DNA of 52,831 nucleotides, from positions 1-52,831 of IMG/VR virus record IMGVR_UViG_3300025668_000001. One strand, given 5' to 3'. The stretch is from a virus. Shown in pieces: positions 30,064-39,825 of the stretch. Under the pieces are notes generated by a model. That model made no database searches. It saw only the letters and a list, made by a program, of their open reading frames with translations, and was not told the DNA's origin. The translations under genes were made by a program, and so were the position numbers. How positions within the stretch are numbered: position 1 is the first letter of the stretch; each line of letters starts with the position of its first letter.

Positions 30064-32786
30064 TGGCTGGCTATACCCGGCAATCTACCTCACAGATTAT
30101 TAACGGCGCAAACATCACTGCGCCTCCGTTGAACGCTGAGTTTAACCAGTTGGCAAGCTCTTTTGGAGTAACTGGACACACGCACGACGGTACGTCAGGT
30201 AATGCCCCTAAAATTGATCTAGCTACCTCTGTGACGGGATATCTCCCGGCTACAAACGGCGGTACAGGCGGAAAGAATAACTTAGCGGCTACTACCAATC
30301 CCGGTAATGGTGACGACGCAGATGACGGCTATAGCCGGGGTTCTTACTGGTATAACTATACTGGTGACCGCTGGTATATTTGTATCAACAACACTGTAGG
30401 CTCCGCCGTATGGCGTGAGATGCTTATGGTTGAGACCGGGTCTGTAATTGAACCCGGTATCACTGGTGCAGTAGATCTTGGCTCCACAACCTTCAAGTTC
30501 AAAGACACCCATCTATCGGGGTCCATGAATTCCGTATCCGCAGCTATATCTGGCAACATGACGGTAGGGGGTACGCAGACTAATACTGGTGCCGCCACTT
30601 TTAATGGCTCGGCTACATTCAACAACATCACAAACTTTAACGGCGCATCAAATACTATTGCCAATGCGGCTATCACATCTGGTACCATTAATGGGACTAC
30701 AATTGGTGGAGCCACTGCCGCTGCGGGTACATTCACGGCGTTGACTGCTAACAACTCAGCTAACCTGACTAATGCTACTATATCCGGCGGTACAATCAAC
30801 AACAGCGTGATTGGTGGTACTACGCCACTAAACATCACAGGACTTACTGTAGCGGCCTCTACAGGCTTCTCAGGAGACCTCACTGGTAATGTCTCAGGCA
30901 ATGTTACAGGTAATCTCACAGGCGCTGTGACGGGCGCTGTGACCGGGGATGTAACAGGTAACGTAACCGCTTCCAGTGGATCTTCTACATTCAACAATGT
31001 GGTGATCAATGGTAGCTTGGACATGGATGCTACAACAGCGTCCACCATTACGGGTCTGTCTACTCCTCTGAACCCTACTGATGCTTCGACAAAAGCGTAT
31101 GTGGACCAACAAGTAGCACTCGTTTTATCCTCTGCACCGGCTGCATTAGATACACTCAATGAGTTAGCCGCAGCAATCAATGACGACGCTAACTTTGCTA
31201 CAACAGTCAACAATAGCATTGCCACTAAGCTCTCTTTGAGCGGCGGCACGATGTCTGGTAATATTGATCTCGATAGCACCAACAAGATCACAAACATGCC
31301 GACGCCGTCAGCCAACTCTGACGGATCAAACAAAGGCTACGTTGATACGCAGAGAGACACTCGTCTAGCTACCACTGGCGGCACGATGTCTGGCGCTATC
31401 AATATGAACTCTCAGGCTATCACTAGCCTAGCCAACCCGGCTAACAATGGTGACGCAGCCAACAAATTATATGTGGATTCGATCTTAGGCTCTGCTACTT
31501 CGGCTGCGGCCAGTGCCTCTACTGCATCTGCATTGGCGGCTCAAGCCTCTGGATCTGCGGCTAACGCACAGGCATCAGAGGATGAGGCACAAGAGTGGGC
31601 CACAAAGACCACAGGCACCGTCACAGGCGAGAGTGAATACTCGGCCAAGGAATATGCCATCGGTACTGTTATTCGAGGCAACATTGGTTCAGCGAAGGAC
31701 TGGGCAACCTACACCGGCGGCACAGTAGACGGGACTAATTACTCAGCTAAATACTGGGCAACAGACGCTAATATTGGTACTATCGCTACGAACATCGACG
31801 ATCTGGTCAACGTAGCCAATGACCTTAGTTCAGGTAATTTCGTAGCCGGTCAGATATATGACTTCGGGGCCATTACAGACGCTGCCACAGGCACCAGTGG
31901 TGCGCCAGATGGCTTCATTGTCACTGTGGCTAACAATCTAGCAGACATACAGACCGTATCTAATGTTATAACGAATGTTAATACGGTGGCCGGAATAAGC
32001 GCCAATGTCACTACAGTGGCTGGGGTAAGTAGCGCAGTATCAACATTGGCGGCTATAAGCTCAGATGTATCGGCAGTAGCCCCTATTGCAGCAAATGTGA
32101 CTACTGTGGCTGGTGTCTCGTCCGACGTTACGGCAGTGGCTAATAACAATGCGAATATCAACACAGTGGTCGGTCAGATCACACCTAACAATAACATTAG
32201 TACATTGGCGTCTATTGCCGGAAATATTTCCACAGTTGCGTCAGTAAGTGTTGACGTTACTACTGTAGCTGGTATATCATCTAATGTAACCGCAGTGGCG
32301 AATAATAACGCCAATGTCACCTCAGTAGCAAACATCGATAGTGACGTAACCGCAGTGGCGGGTATCGCAAGTGATGTAACTACAGCGGCTACTAACGTCA
32401 CTGACATCACAAACTTCGCTGATGTATACCAAGGCCCAAAGGCCACCGCACCCACACAGCGTAATAACAACAGTTCTCTAGTGGCGGGTGACCTGTACTT
32501 CGACACTACCTCAGGATTCATGCGGTACTACAGCGGAAGTTCTTGGGTCAACATTACCGCACCCACCGGGGATATGGGTAACCAGAACTCCACTAGCGTG
32601 GCGATCACAGGCGGCTCTATCACAGGTATCACAGACCTAGAGATTGCAGACGGCGGTACTGGAGCTTCTAGCGCACCAGCGGCTCGTACAAACCTCGGAC
32701 TAGATACAATGGCTACGCAAGCCGCAAACAATGTCGCCATCACGGGCGGAACAATATCAGTCGATTTTGACTTCGGGAGTATTTAA
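30063..32786 (+). CDS. Tail fibre protein with repeat stalk
   Basis: 907 aa. N-terminal anchor (PPLNAEFNQLASSFGVTGHT HDGTSG region), then a low-complexity stalk: Val/Asn/Thr repeats of VSGNVTGNLTGAVTG type, KAYVDQQV and NKLYVD trimer motifs, and later many units of NVTTVAGVSSDVTAVANN type. The C-terminus carries GDLYFDTTSGFMRYYSG and GGTGASSAPAARTNLGL, typical of fibre tips. Trimeric host-recognition fibre. Shares a block (about 30 residues) with the next fibre gene. Confidence 0.85.
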   Translation: MAGYTRQSTSQIINGANITAPPLNAEFNQLASSFGVTGHTHDGTSGNAPKIDLATSVTGYLPATNGGTGGKNNLAATTNPGNGDDADDGYSRGSYWYNYTGDRWYICINNTVGSAVWREMLMVETGSVIEPGITGAVDLGSTTFKFKDTHLSGSMNSVSAAISGNMTVGGTQTNTGAATFNGSATFNNITNFNGASNTIANAAITSGTINGTTIGGATAAAGTFTALTANNSANLTNATISGGTINNSVIGGTTPLNITGLTVAASTGFSGDLTGNVSGNVTGNLTGAVTGAVTGDVTGNVTASSGSSTFNNVVINGSLDMDATTASTITGLSTPLNPTDASTKAYVDQQVALVLSSAPAALDTLNELAAAINDDANFATTVNNSIATKLSLSGGTMSGNIDLDSTNKITNMPTPSANSDGSNKGYVDTQRDTRLATTGGTMSGAINMNSQAITSLANPANNGDAANKLYVDSILGSATSAAASASTASALAAQASGSAANAQASEDEAQEWATKTTGTVTGESEYSAKEYAIGTVIRGNIGSAKDWATYTGGTVDGTNYSAKYWATDANIGTIATNIDDLVNVANDLSSGNFVAGQIYDFGAITDAATGTSGAPDGFIVTVANNLADIQTVSNVITNVNTVAGISANVTTVAGVSSAVSTLAAISSDVSAVAPIAANVTTVAGVSSDVTAVANNNANINTVVGQITPNNNISTLASIAGNISTVASVSVDVTTVAGISSNVTAVANNNANVTSVANIDSDVTAVAGIASDVTTAATNVTDITNFADVYQGPKATAPTQRNNNSSLVAGDLYFDTTSGFMRYYSGSSWVNITAPTGDMGNQNSTSVAITGGSITGITDLEIADGGTGASSAPAARTNLGLDTMATQAANNVAITGGTISVDFDFGSI

Positions 32787-32789
32787 ACA

Positions 32790-33980
32790 ATGGCAAACGC
32801 ACTTCAGCTACGCCGTGGCACCACCACTCAGCACAATTCCTTCACGGGTCTAGCTGGCGAAGTCACGGTTGATACAGACAAAGAAACAGTAGTCGTACAT
32901 GACGGCTCTACGGCTGGGGGTTTTCCTCTTGCCCGGGCCTCTGACCTAACTAACTTCGACGCAGATACCCTAGACGGTAAGCAACTTGCTACCATCGAGA
33001 GCGAGTATCAGGCATTCGCAAACACAGCGGCAGCTAACGTAGTAGACAGCGCACCGGGTACACTGGACACGCTGAACGAATTGGCAGCGGCTCTGGGCGA
33101 TGACGCCAACTTTGCTACTACAGTTACGAACAGTATTGCGACTAAGCTAAATTCGAGTGCCTACACGGCAGCGGATGTTCTAACGAAAATCAAGACGGTT
33201 GATGGCTCTGGTTCAGGACTAGATGCCGACACCTTAGATGGCGTTCATCTTTCTAATATTGCGAGAACCGACACCCACGAAGACTTCCAATCGAGTGTAA
33301 CTTTTGCCAACATTAACATTGACCCAGATGGTTATAGCTCTGGTAAATCTGGCGGTTTTGGTACTGTCTATGACGGTAGTGGCTGGCAAGCTCCGGGCTT
33401 ATTTATTTCTGGGGGTACGGGTAAAGCGGCGGCATTTGCAGCGGCGGGTGGTAATATATACTTCGGTACCCAAGACGGCACAAATACCAATTCAATGTCA
33501 TCTTGGCTAACTGTTACACAGTCTTCAAAAACAGCATCCTTCGATGGGAAGATTATTGCAAACAGCAATATTATTGCAAACAGCACGCTGGAAATTGAGG
33601 AAGTTGTTGAGAAGGTGCAAACATCGACATCAACAAGTGGTACCATCACATGGTATTCAAACTCTCAGGCAATCGTTTATTATACTGCGAACCAGACAGC
33701 CAATCGCACAATCAATTTTGTAGGCGATGGTTCTACGACGATGAACAGCTTTTTAGATGTAGGCAAATCTTACACTGCTTCAGTCGTAATGACCCAAGGC
33801 TCCACAGCCTACTACCTCAACGCCTACCAAGTAGATGGTTCAACGGTCACACCAAAGTGGTCTGGCGGCTCGGCTCCAACCGAGGGCAACGCCGACAGTC
33901 TTGACGTATACACATTCACGATCATCAAGACGGCGGATGCTACTTACACTGTGCTGGCTTCCCAGACGCAGTTTGCTTAA
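32790..33980 (+). CDS. Tail fibre / tip protein
   Basis: 396 aa. Begins LQLRRGTTTQHNSFTGLAGE followed by VTVDTDKETVVVHDGSTAGG, the well known phage tail-collar-like repeat. TLDTLNELAAALGDDANFAT followed by TVTNSIATKL repeats almost exactly in the preceding fibre, showing exchange of modules. The distal half is beta-rich and AT-richer, the likely receptor-facing part. Confidence 0.8.
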   Translation: MANALQLRRGTTTQHNSFTGLAGEVTVDTDKETVVVHDGSTAGGFPLARASDLTNFDADTLDGKQLATIESEYQAFANTAAANVVDSAPGTLDTLNELAAALGDDANFATTVTNSIATKLNSSAYTAADVLTKIKTVDGSGSGLDADTLDGVHLSNIARTDTHEDFQSSVTFANINIDPDGYSSGKSGGFGTVYDGSGWQAPGLFISGGTGKAAAFAAAGGNIYFGTQDGTNTNSMSSWLTVTQSSKTASFDGKIIANSNIIANSTLEIEEVVEKVQTSTSTSGTITWYSNSQAIVYYTANQTANRTINFVGDGSTTMNSFLDVGKSYTASVVMTQGSTAYYLNAYQVDGSTVTPKWSGGSAPTEGNADSLDVYTFTIIKTADATYTVLASQTQFA

Positions 33981-33995
33981 TTAGAGGGCCGAGCC

Positions 33996-34952
33996 ATGAA
34001 CTCATTCTGGATGCCTAAAAAACAGCCTTTGTATGCTCCTATGCTCTCTACCTTTGGGGGCGGGTCGGCTCGTGGTTTTAACCCCGGTGGTGGTGGTGGT
34101 GGTATGTCCTTCACTTCAAAGTCTATATTCGATGGAAACTATTCTAGTTATATCAAACTTAGTGGCGCAACAGCCTACAGGGGCATGATGTTTGTGTATG
34201 AGGACTATTTTGATACGGGTGATGATCATCTTATGGTATTCAAAGAGCAAGCCTCTACTTGGTTTAATTCAGGGGAATATCGTAGGCGGACGGCTGGCAC
34301 AACACTGGCACTGCAAAGCACTCCGACTACCTTTACTGGTAGTAATGCCAACATTGGCGGGGCTAGGGATGTTGCCTACTATGTAGATACGAATGGAAAT
34401 TACAACGTATATGTTTCGTCTTATGCCAGCCCAAACGGTGTCCTTCATTATACGCTTCCGGGCGGCCTGTCAGATTTGAGAAGTGACTGGTCTAACGCAA
34501 CACATGTAGCGGACTTTACCCCCAGTTCTGGGAGTTCTTGGGGAGTTGCAGTCGATTTTACTCGTCATTATCTCTATCTGGGCACCCACTCTAATAATCT
34601 TCTGTGGCGATGGGATATTGACCCAGCAGACGGATCACTTGATTTTAACAGCAGGGCCAGTACACAAGTTAATGGGGCGAATGGTCAGGCCGCTGGTATG
34701 GCCGTGGCTTATGATCCGTGGGCAGACGCCATTTATACCGGCACTACTTATAGCCAATCGCCACTAGAGATAGTAGTGCTTGACGCAGCAAATTGGACGC
34801 AATCCCCCATAGGTCGGATAACCGTGTCCAACCTTAATAGTTGGGTTAGTTCTATAGGGTGTATTGAAGTGTCTGAAGACACTCTCTATTTCCAAGGGGA
34901 CGAAAATAGTGCCAGCTCCGTTTCTAAACCTATCACAGCCCTGTCCCGGTGA
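33996..34952 (+). CDS. Tail tip protein with beta-propeller-like repeats
   Basis: 318 aa. N-terminus QPLYAPMLSTFGGGSARGF followed by NPGGGGGG is a conserved attachment sequence of marine podovirus tail proteins. The rest has repeated strands WGVAVDFTRHYLYLGTHSNN, GMAVAYDPWADAIYTGTTYS and IGCIEVSEDTLYFQG, each like a blade of a propeller. A receptor-binding role is likely. Confidence 0.65.
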   Translation: MNSFWMPKKQPLYAPMLSTFGGGSARGFNPGGGGGGMSFTSKSIFDGNYSSYIKLSGATAYRGMMFVYEDYFDTGDDHLMVFKEQASTWFNSGEYRRRTAGTTLALQSTPTTFTGSNANIGGARDVAYYVDTNGNYNVYVSSYASPNGVLHYTLPGGLSDLRSDWSNATHVADFTPSSGSSWGVAVDFTRHYLYLGTHSNNLLWRWDIDPADGSLDFNSRASTQVNGANGQAAGMAVAYDPWADAIYTGTTYSQSPLEIVVLDAANWTQSPIGRITVSNLNSWVSSIGCIEVSEDTLYFQGDENSASSVSKPITALSR

Positions 34953-35383
34953 TCTCATCCCTCCTAGCACCGCCCCAAGTCCTCAAACTATGGCCTCTAC
35001 TTGAACCACATATAGAGTCCGCCCTTCACCACTCAATAGGTGAATATGATCCTTTCTCAATCTGCCTCATGGCCCTGTCTGAACAGGCACACATCTGGCT
35101 AACCCGAGACGAAGACGGTCAAGTGATAACCGTAATAGTCACTAGGTTCACCTCCAGCGCACACAGCAAGTCTCTGCTTATTATGACCTGCGCTGGGCAA
35201 GTCCCTGACTGGGACACTTGGACCGCTCATCATACAACACTCGAAAAATTCGCAAAGAATAACGGGTGCAATTCAATGCAAGTGTGGGGTCGTCGAGGCT
35301 GGGAAAGAAGGCTTCGTCATCTAGAGAGCAACAAAGGTAAGCCCTACCAGCTTCTCTACCACGTCTACAACATGGAGATATAA
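34949..35383 (+). CDS. GNAT-like virion protein (144 aa)
   Basis: LKLWPLLEPHIESALHHSIGE, AHIWLTRDEDGQVITVIVTRF and KFAKNNGCNSMQVWGRRGWERRLRHL fit the GNAT-like small proteins found between fibres and internal proteins in T7-like marine phages. Catalytic residues are not obvious, so it may be a structural descendant. ATGA-type overlap with the preceding gene. Confidence 0.6.
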   Translation: MISSLLAPPQVLKLWPLLEPHIESALHHSIGEYDPFSICLMALSEQAHIWLTRDEDGQVITVIVTRFTSSAHSKSLLIMTCAGQVPDWDTWTAHHTTLEKFAKNNGCNSMQVWGRRGWERRLRHLESNKGKPYQLLYHVYNMEI

Positions 35384-35384
35384 T

Positions 35385-36824
35385 ATGGGAAATCCTTTCC
35401 TTACAATGTTCGGCCCCGGGCGGTACCTTAACCCTCGTGCTTCTGGTATGATTGTTTTTAAAGGTTCTAGCGGCCCGTCGCTGGCTGAAATTAAGTCCGC
35501 TGTTAAAGAATACGCTGACCCCGAGTTCAAAGACGTATTTAGTGGCCAAGACGACATCAGCGGTGACATCACCGATATGAACTACGACATGAAAACATAT
35601 TACTCAGACCTAGATGATGCCGTCGATGACGTGTATACAGGCATGACAACCGGCTTTGGTGACCAAGAGACCAACTTCGACAATCTGTCCGACGACGTTG
35701 AGGGTGTTGGCGACAAAGTAACTGACGGGTTTAGTGACCAAGAAGACTATATGGACGATGCCTTCGAGGGCCAAGAGGACTTCATCACGGATGAGTTTGG
35801 TGATCAACGAGAATACATCGGCGATGAATTTAAGGATCAAGGCGAGGATATTACTGAGGGATTCAAAGATACCAAGGGGGATATCGCTGGATCTCGCCAA
35901 GACATTCTAGACCAGCTTGGGGTTAACAAGACAGACCTTGAAGGCTTCCTGAATGACAAGTTTGGAAGTGTCTCTGATATGACAGGCGGTCGTTTCGACA
36001 GCATAGACGGCCTTCTAGGCACACTACAGACCGGACAGACCTCTGGCTTCGGTGATCTCACCCGTGATATGACCGCTGGCCAAAGTGATATTCAAACCGC
36101 CGTAGATGGTATGAGTGGAAACCTCGACACTTACTACGGTGACCTGTCACAGGGTCAGACAGATATATCCGGTACCTTAGGCGGACTAACCTCCGACTTC
36201 TCAACCTTCACCGATCAGTATGGCGATGATACTACGCTGGCTAACCGTGCCCGTAATGACCTACAGACAGGCCTACAGAACGCCGTATCCGGTATTCAGG
36301 GCAGCTTGTCAGAAAATGCTGCGTCCACTACGGATCAGATCCAAGCCGCCGCTGATAATAACGCCCGAGCCACAGAAGATGCAGCGGCTCAACTTGATAC
36401 AAACTTTGCTGATGTAGCTCGGTCTTTGACTATGGGTGTAGAGGCTTCCACCGCAGAAGGCCAAGCAGCGCAAGACGAATACCTCAACAAGCTGAATGAC
36501 GTGCGTAGCCTCGTAACTAACCAAGGCGATCAGTTAGACGCCAGTGTCCGTGACAGCTACTCCAACCTAGCCAATTCGTTTGATACCCAAGGCCGCCTTA
36601 TCGCCAACAGCGTAAATGCCCAAGGTCAGGAAACAAAACGAGCCATCGACAAGAATGGTAATCTAATGATCTCACAATTTGATCAACAGGGAAATCGTAT
36701 TAGCCAGTTTGGCTACGACATGAACCAGATGTTTAGCACCTTGGATAGCATCCAGAATAGCACAATTTATCGCACTGGTATGATGTCACCGGCTACTCAG
36801 CCGTATGCTTCTACTCGAGGATAA
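35385..36824 (+). CDS. Repeat-rich coiled-coil virion protein (479 aa)
   Basis: Residues about 80-165 carry a short degenerate repeat of the type GF.DQEDYMDDAFEGQEDFIT / DEFGDQREYIGDEFKDQGED, acidic with aromatic anchors, then long heptads (LQTGLQNAVSGIQGSLSENA, DQIQAAADNNARATEDAAAQ). The N-terminus MGNPFLTMFGPGRYLNPRA is hydrophobic. Probably an internal or tail-associated elongated protein. Not named. Confidence 0.55.
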   Translation: MGNPFLTMFGPGRYLNPRASGMIVFKGSSGPSLAEIKSAVKEYADPEFKDVFSGQDDISGDITDMNYDMKTYYSDLDDAVDDVYTGMTTGFGDQETNFDNLSDDVEGVGDKVTDGFSDQEDYMDDAFEGQEDFITDEFGDQREYIGDEFKDQGEDITEGFKDTKGDIAGSRQDILDQLGVNKTDLEGFLNDKFGSVSDMTGGRFDSIDGLLGTLQTGQTSGFGDLTRDMTAGQSDIQTAVDGMSGNLDTYYGDLSQGQTDISGTLGGLTSDFSTFTDQYGDDTTLANRARNDLQTGLQNAVSGIQGSLSENAASTTDQIQAAADNNARATEDAAAQLDTNFADVARSLTMGVEASTAEGQAAQDEYLNKLNDVRSLVTNQGDQLDASVRDSYSNLANSFDTQGRLIANSVNAQGQETKRAIDKNGNLMISQFDQQGNRISQFGYDMNQMFSTLDSIQNSTIYRTGMMSPATQPYASTRG

Positions 36825-36827
36825 GTT

Positions 36828-37556
36828 ATGATCCCTGATAATATCAGCGAGGCGGGTGTTCGCCTCGTTAAAAAGTTCGAAGGACTACACAAGGAAGGTA
36901 AGGATGGTCTAATCCATTCGTATCGATGCCCCGCCGGAAAGTACACGATTGGCTGGGGTTCGTGCAAAGGCGTCCGCTCTGGTATGCGTATTACCGTAGA
37001 GGAAGCCGAGGCTCGTCTCGTAACTGATCTAGAAGATCACGCAAAGGCGATCCACCGCTATGTGGAAGTCCCTCTCAGCCAAAACCAGTATGATGCTCTG
37101 ACCTCGTTCATTTTCAACGTCGGTGCAGCCAACTTCAAGTCCAGCACCCTTCTTAAAAAGTTAAACAAGGGTGAATACCACGACGTACCTAACCAGCTAA
37201 TGCGCTGGAATAAGGCTCGGGTAGACGGCAAGCTAACACCTCTGCGTGGCCTCACACGTCGTCGTGCAGCCGAAGCGGCTCTGTTCTCAATGGATGCTAA
37301 ACTGGCCGGTGATGGTGGGGATAAGATGCCCCAGAAGATCGAGGAAGCAAAACCCAAGCCACTAGCTAAGTCTAAGACAATGGCTGGTGCGGGTGTAGCC
37401 GGTGCCGCTACGGCATTGAGCGAGATTGCTCCACAGATCGAGGCCTTAGTTCCATACAGCGATAGCATGAAGACAATCTTCCTGTTGTGTGCTGTCGGAG
37501 GTATCGCCCTAGTAGCCTATTCCCGCTGGAAAGACAGTAAGGAAGGCACCCGATAA
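36828..37556 (+). CDS. Endolysin, lysozyme (GH24-like) with C-terminal membrane segment
   Basis: 242 aa. The E-C-T triad of GH24 lysozymes is seen as E18 (KKFEGLH), C34 (YRCPAGK) and T40 (YTIGWG), with LSQNQYDALTSFIFNVGAAN and GLTRRRAAEAALF downstream in the family order. A linker of about 40 residues leads to a C-terminal transmembrane helix (KTIFLLCAVGGIALVAYSRW), so the enzyme is likely membrane-tethered. Followed by the spanin pair. Confidence 0.9.
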   Translation: MIPDNISEAGVRLVKKFEGLHKEGKDGLIHSYRCPAGKYTIGWGSCKGVRSGMRITVEEAEARLVTDLEDHAKAIHRYVEVPLSQNQYDALTSFIFNVGAANFKSSTLLKKLNKGEYHDVPNQLMRWNKARVDGKLTPLRGLTRRRAAEAALFSMDAKLAGDGGDKMPQKIEEAKPKPLAKSKTMAGAGVAGAATALSEIAPQIEALVPYSDSMKTIFLLCAVGGIALVAYSRWKDSKEGTR

Positions 37557-37813
37557 TGTTCGGATTTATCACAGGCAAGATTAAGACCGCTATCATCATA
37601 GCCTTCTCTGTAGCCTTGCCTGTGATCTACGTCTTAGGCCGCCTCGGTGGTGGCCGCAGGGTTAAGAACGCAGTCCTGAAAGACGAATTAGAGGCCGCAA
37701 ATAAGCGGTCTGACTTTTATAAGGCGATGCAGGGCCATGAATCAGATGTTCAAGCTAACGCTCCTCGTAATCGGACTGAGCTTGTTGAGCGGGTGCGCCG
37801 AGACGGTCTTTAG
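37556..37813 (+). CDS. Putative i-spanin (Rz-like)
   Basis: 85 aa. N-terminal membrane anchor (TAIIIAFSVALPVIYVLG) then a charged helical periplasmic domain (AVLKDELEAANKRSDFYKAM). With the overlapping lipoprotein it forms a classical inner/outer spanin pair that fuses membranes at lysis. One-base overlap with the endolysin stop. Confidence 0.7.
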   Translation: MFGFITGKIKTAIIIAFSVALPVIYVLGRLGGGRRVKNAVLKDELEAANKRSDFYKAMQGHESDVQANAPRNRTELVERVRRDGL

Positions 37814-37997
37814 AACAAAACTAGAGATCTACTGCCCACCAATTAACGATTACTCAGACCAGTTCAATGAACAACTAGCCGACGAATTGGATGCTTTGCC
37901 CGAAGATAGCTGGGCCATCCCAGAGGCTATGTTTGGATACATAAAGTTACGGGATCGAGTGAAATCCTGCCAAGAGGAAAAGAAAAATTATGGCTGA
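37737..37997 (+). CDS. Putative o-spanin (Rz1-like lipoprotein)
   Basis: 86 aa in the +1 frame relative to the i-spanin, overlapping it by 77 bases. Signal peptide with lipobox LSLLSGC (Cys20). Mature part short and acidic with two further cysteines. Overlapping rather than fully embedded arrangement. Outer-membrane partner of the i-spanin. Confidence 0.75.
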   Translation: MNQMFKLTLLVIGLSLLSGCAETVFRTKLEIYCPPINDYSDQFNEQLADELDALPEDSWAIPEAMFGYIKLRDRVKSCQEEKKNYG

Positions 37998-39825
37998 TGT
38001 ATTATCTACACAGGGGCTGATTGGCGATCCCAGCGCATTGCCAAATAGCGTGAACATGGTCGGTAACACAGACGTTACCAATGTGTCTGAAGACATCATC
38101 GGAGACCCCGGTGCATTCCTTGAGCGCAAAGACATGAAGCTGAGTGACGAAGTCCCTACTATCGACGCAGATACATCAGGGACCAACATCGACGGTAAAG
38201 ATCCTCGCTTCAGTTCGGACACTAACGCACTAAGCAAAGACGCCGATACTGTAGGCTACACAAACACAGCCGTGGATCAGGTCAAGAAAGATGCCGAGAC
38301 ATTCGAGGCCGAGACTACATTTGATCGTGTAACCCGTGATGAGAACGACGTAGACGCCGCTACAGGCGAAGTTAGAGACGAAGCAATCATAGACGCAGAA
38401 GATATGACTGTGGACATGACAGGGGCTGGTACAGGGCGCAACGAGGATGGTACAGTTAACCAACTCGGCGTGGCTGTTAACGACTTTGCCTCTCAGGACA
38501 TTTCAAACGTAATCGACACCTCCACAGTAGCCGGTAAGATACTGGCCCAGACGCTGGGGGAAGGTAATTACACCGACTCGAAGCAGACCGTAATGGGTCA
38601 GCTAGAACTTATATCACAACAGTTCACAGGCCCAGACGGACAGCCTAAGATCCCTACATGGGCAGCGGGTATTGCTCGTAACGTGAACCGTACATTTGCC
38701 TTTACTAATGCCGGTACTGCCGGACAAGCCGCCATAGCCCAAGCTATGATCGAGGCCACGCTACCTATTGCCCAGCAAGACGCCCAGATCTTTAGCAGCA
38801 TTGCTATGAAGAACTTGGACAACAAGCAGCAAGCCACAATCAACAAGGCGATGATCCTATCCAAGCTCGAGTTAGCCAACCTAGACGCCCGGATGAATGC
38901 GGCTCTGAACAACTCTAAGAACTTCATGCAGATGGATCTGGCTAATATGTCCAACATCCAGCAAGCTCGAGTAATCAACAGTCAGTCCCGGGTACAGTCT
39001 CTATTAGAAGACGCTAAGATGACTAACGCCGCTCGTATGTTCTCAGCGGAACAGACCAACGACATGAATAAGTTCTACGATCAGCTTGATACGAACATCA
39101 GCATTTTTAATGCCGAGCAACTAAACGGGATGAAGAAGTTTAATACCGGAGAGGTGAATGACCGATCTGAGTTTAACTCCTCGCTCGAGAATGCCCGTGA
39201 ACAGTTTTACCAAAACATGCAGTACAACATCGATCTGTCCAACGCCAAGTGGCGTCAGTCGGTAACCCTGCAAAATAACCAGAACAAATTTGATGCCGCA
39301 GCCACCGACGTGAAGAACATGGTAGGCCTTACATCCGAGCAACTAAATCAGATGTGGGATCGTTCAGACGCACAGCTAGACTGGACGTGGAAGTCTTCTG
39401 AGAACCAAGCAGACCGGGACATGAAGATGTTCCAGATGAAGATGGAAATGCAGATGGCCGCAATGAAGGCCAAGGCTGACAAGAAGAAGGGTCTATTTGG
39501 TGCTATTGGATCTGTAATGGGTTCAGTGGCTGGGGGTATGTTTGGAAACGGCGGTATGTTTGGTGGAACTACAGGTCTTAGTACATTACTAAGTCTTTGG
39601 CCCTCAGACGAACAACTCAAAGAGAACATCACCCGCATCGGAACACACAAGTCCGGTCTCCCTCTCTATAAGTGGGATTGGTCAGAGACTGCTAAATCCA
39701 TCGGCGCTGAGAAGTTCCACAACGTAGGTGTGATGGCCCAAGAGGCTATGAAGACACACCCACACGCCGTGTCACGTCACCCGATACACGGATATCTTAC
39801 AGTTAAGTATGAGAGGCTCCAATGA
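37990..39825 (+). CDS. Internal/tail virion protein with C-terminal S74 chaperone domain
   Basis: 611 aa. Acidic disordered N-terminal 130 residues, a long helical core with Met/Asn-rich heptads (about 200-500), a Gly/Met-rich hydrophobic stretch (GAIGSVMGSVAGGMFGNGGM), and a peptidase S74-type intramolecular chaperone at about 538-611 (SDEQLKENI, LPLYKWDWSE, NVGVMAQEAM, PHAVSRHPIHGYLTVKYERL). S74 domains normally trimerise fibres and cut themselves off, so this protein is likely trimeric. Confidence 0.75.
   Translation: MADVLSTQGLIGDPSALPNSVNMVGNTDVTNVSEDIIGDPGAFLERKDMKLSDEVPTIDADTSGTNIDGKDPRFSSDTNALSKDADTVGYTNTAVDQVKKDAETFEAETTFDRVTRDENDVDAATGEVRDEAIIDAEDMTVDMTGAGTGRNEDGTVNQLGVAVNDFASQDISNVIDTSTVAGKILAQTLGEGNYTDSKQTVMGQLELISQQFTGPDGQPKIPTWAAGIARNVNRTFAFTNAGTAGQAAIAQAMIEATLPIAQQDAQIFSSIAMKNLDNKQQATINKAMILSKLELANLDARMNAALNNSKNFMQMDLANMSNIQQARVINSQSRVQSLLEDAKMTNAARMFSAEQTNDMNKFYDQLDTNISIFNAEQLNGMKKFNTGEVNDRSEFNSSLENAREQFYQNMQYNIDLSNAKWRQSVTLQNNQNKFDAAATDVKNMVGLTSEQLNQMWDRSDAQLDWTWKSSENQADRDMKMFQMKMEMQMAAMKAKADKKKGLFGAIGSVMGSVAGGMFGNGGMFGGTTGLSTLLSLWPSDEQLKENITRIGTHKSGLPLYKWDWSETAKSIGAEKFHNVGVMAQEAMKTHPHAVSRHPIHGYLTVKYERLQ

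Noticed and set aside
30356-31333. 325-aa frame on the minus strand opposite the fibre gene
   Set aside because: Mirror of the Val/Thr/Asn repeats of the fibre; no start signal and low-complexity Val/Pro/Ala content.
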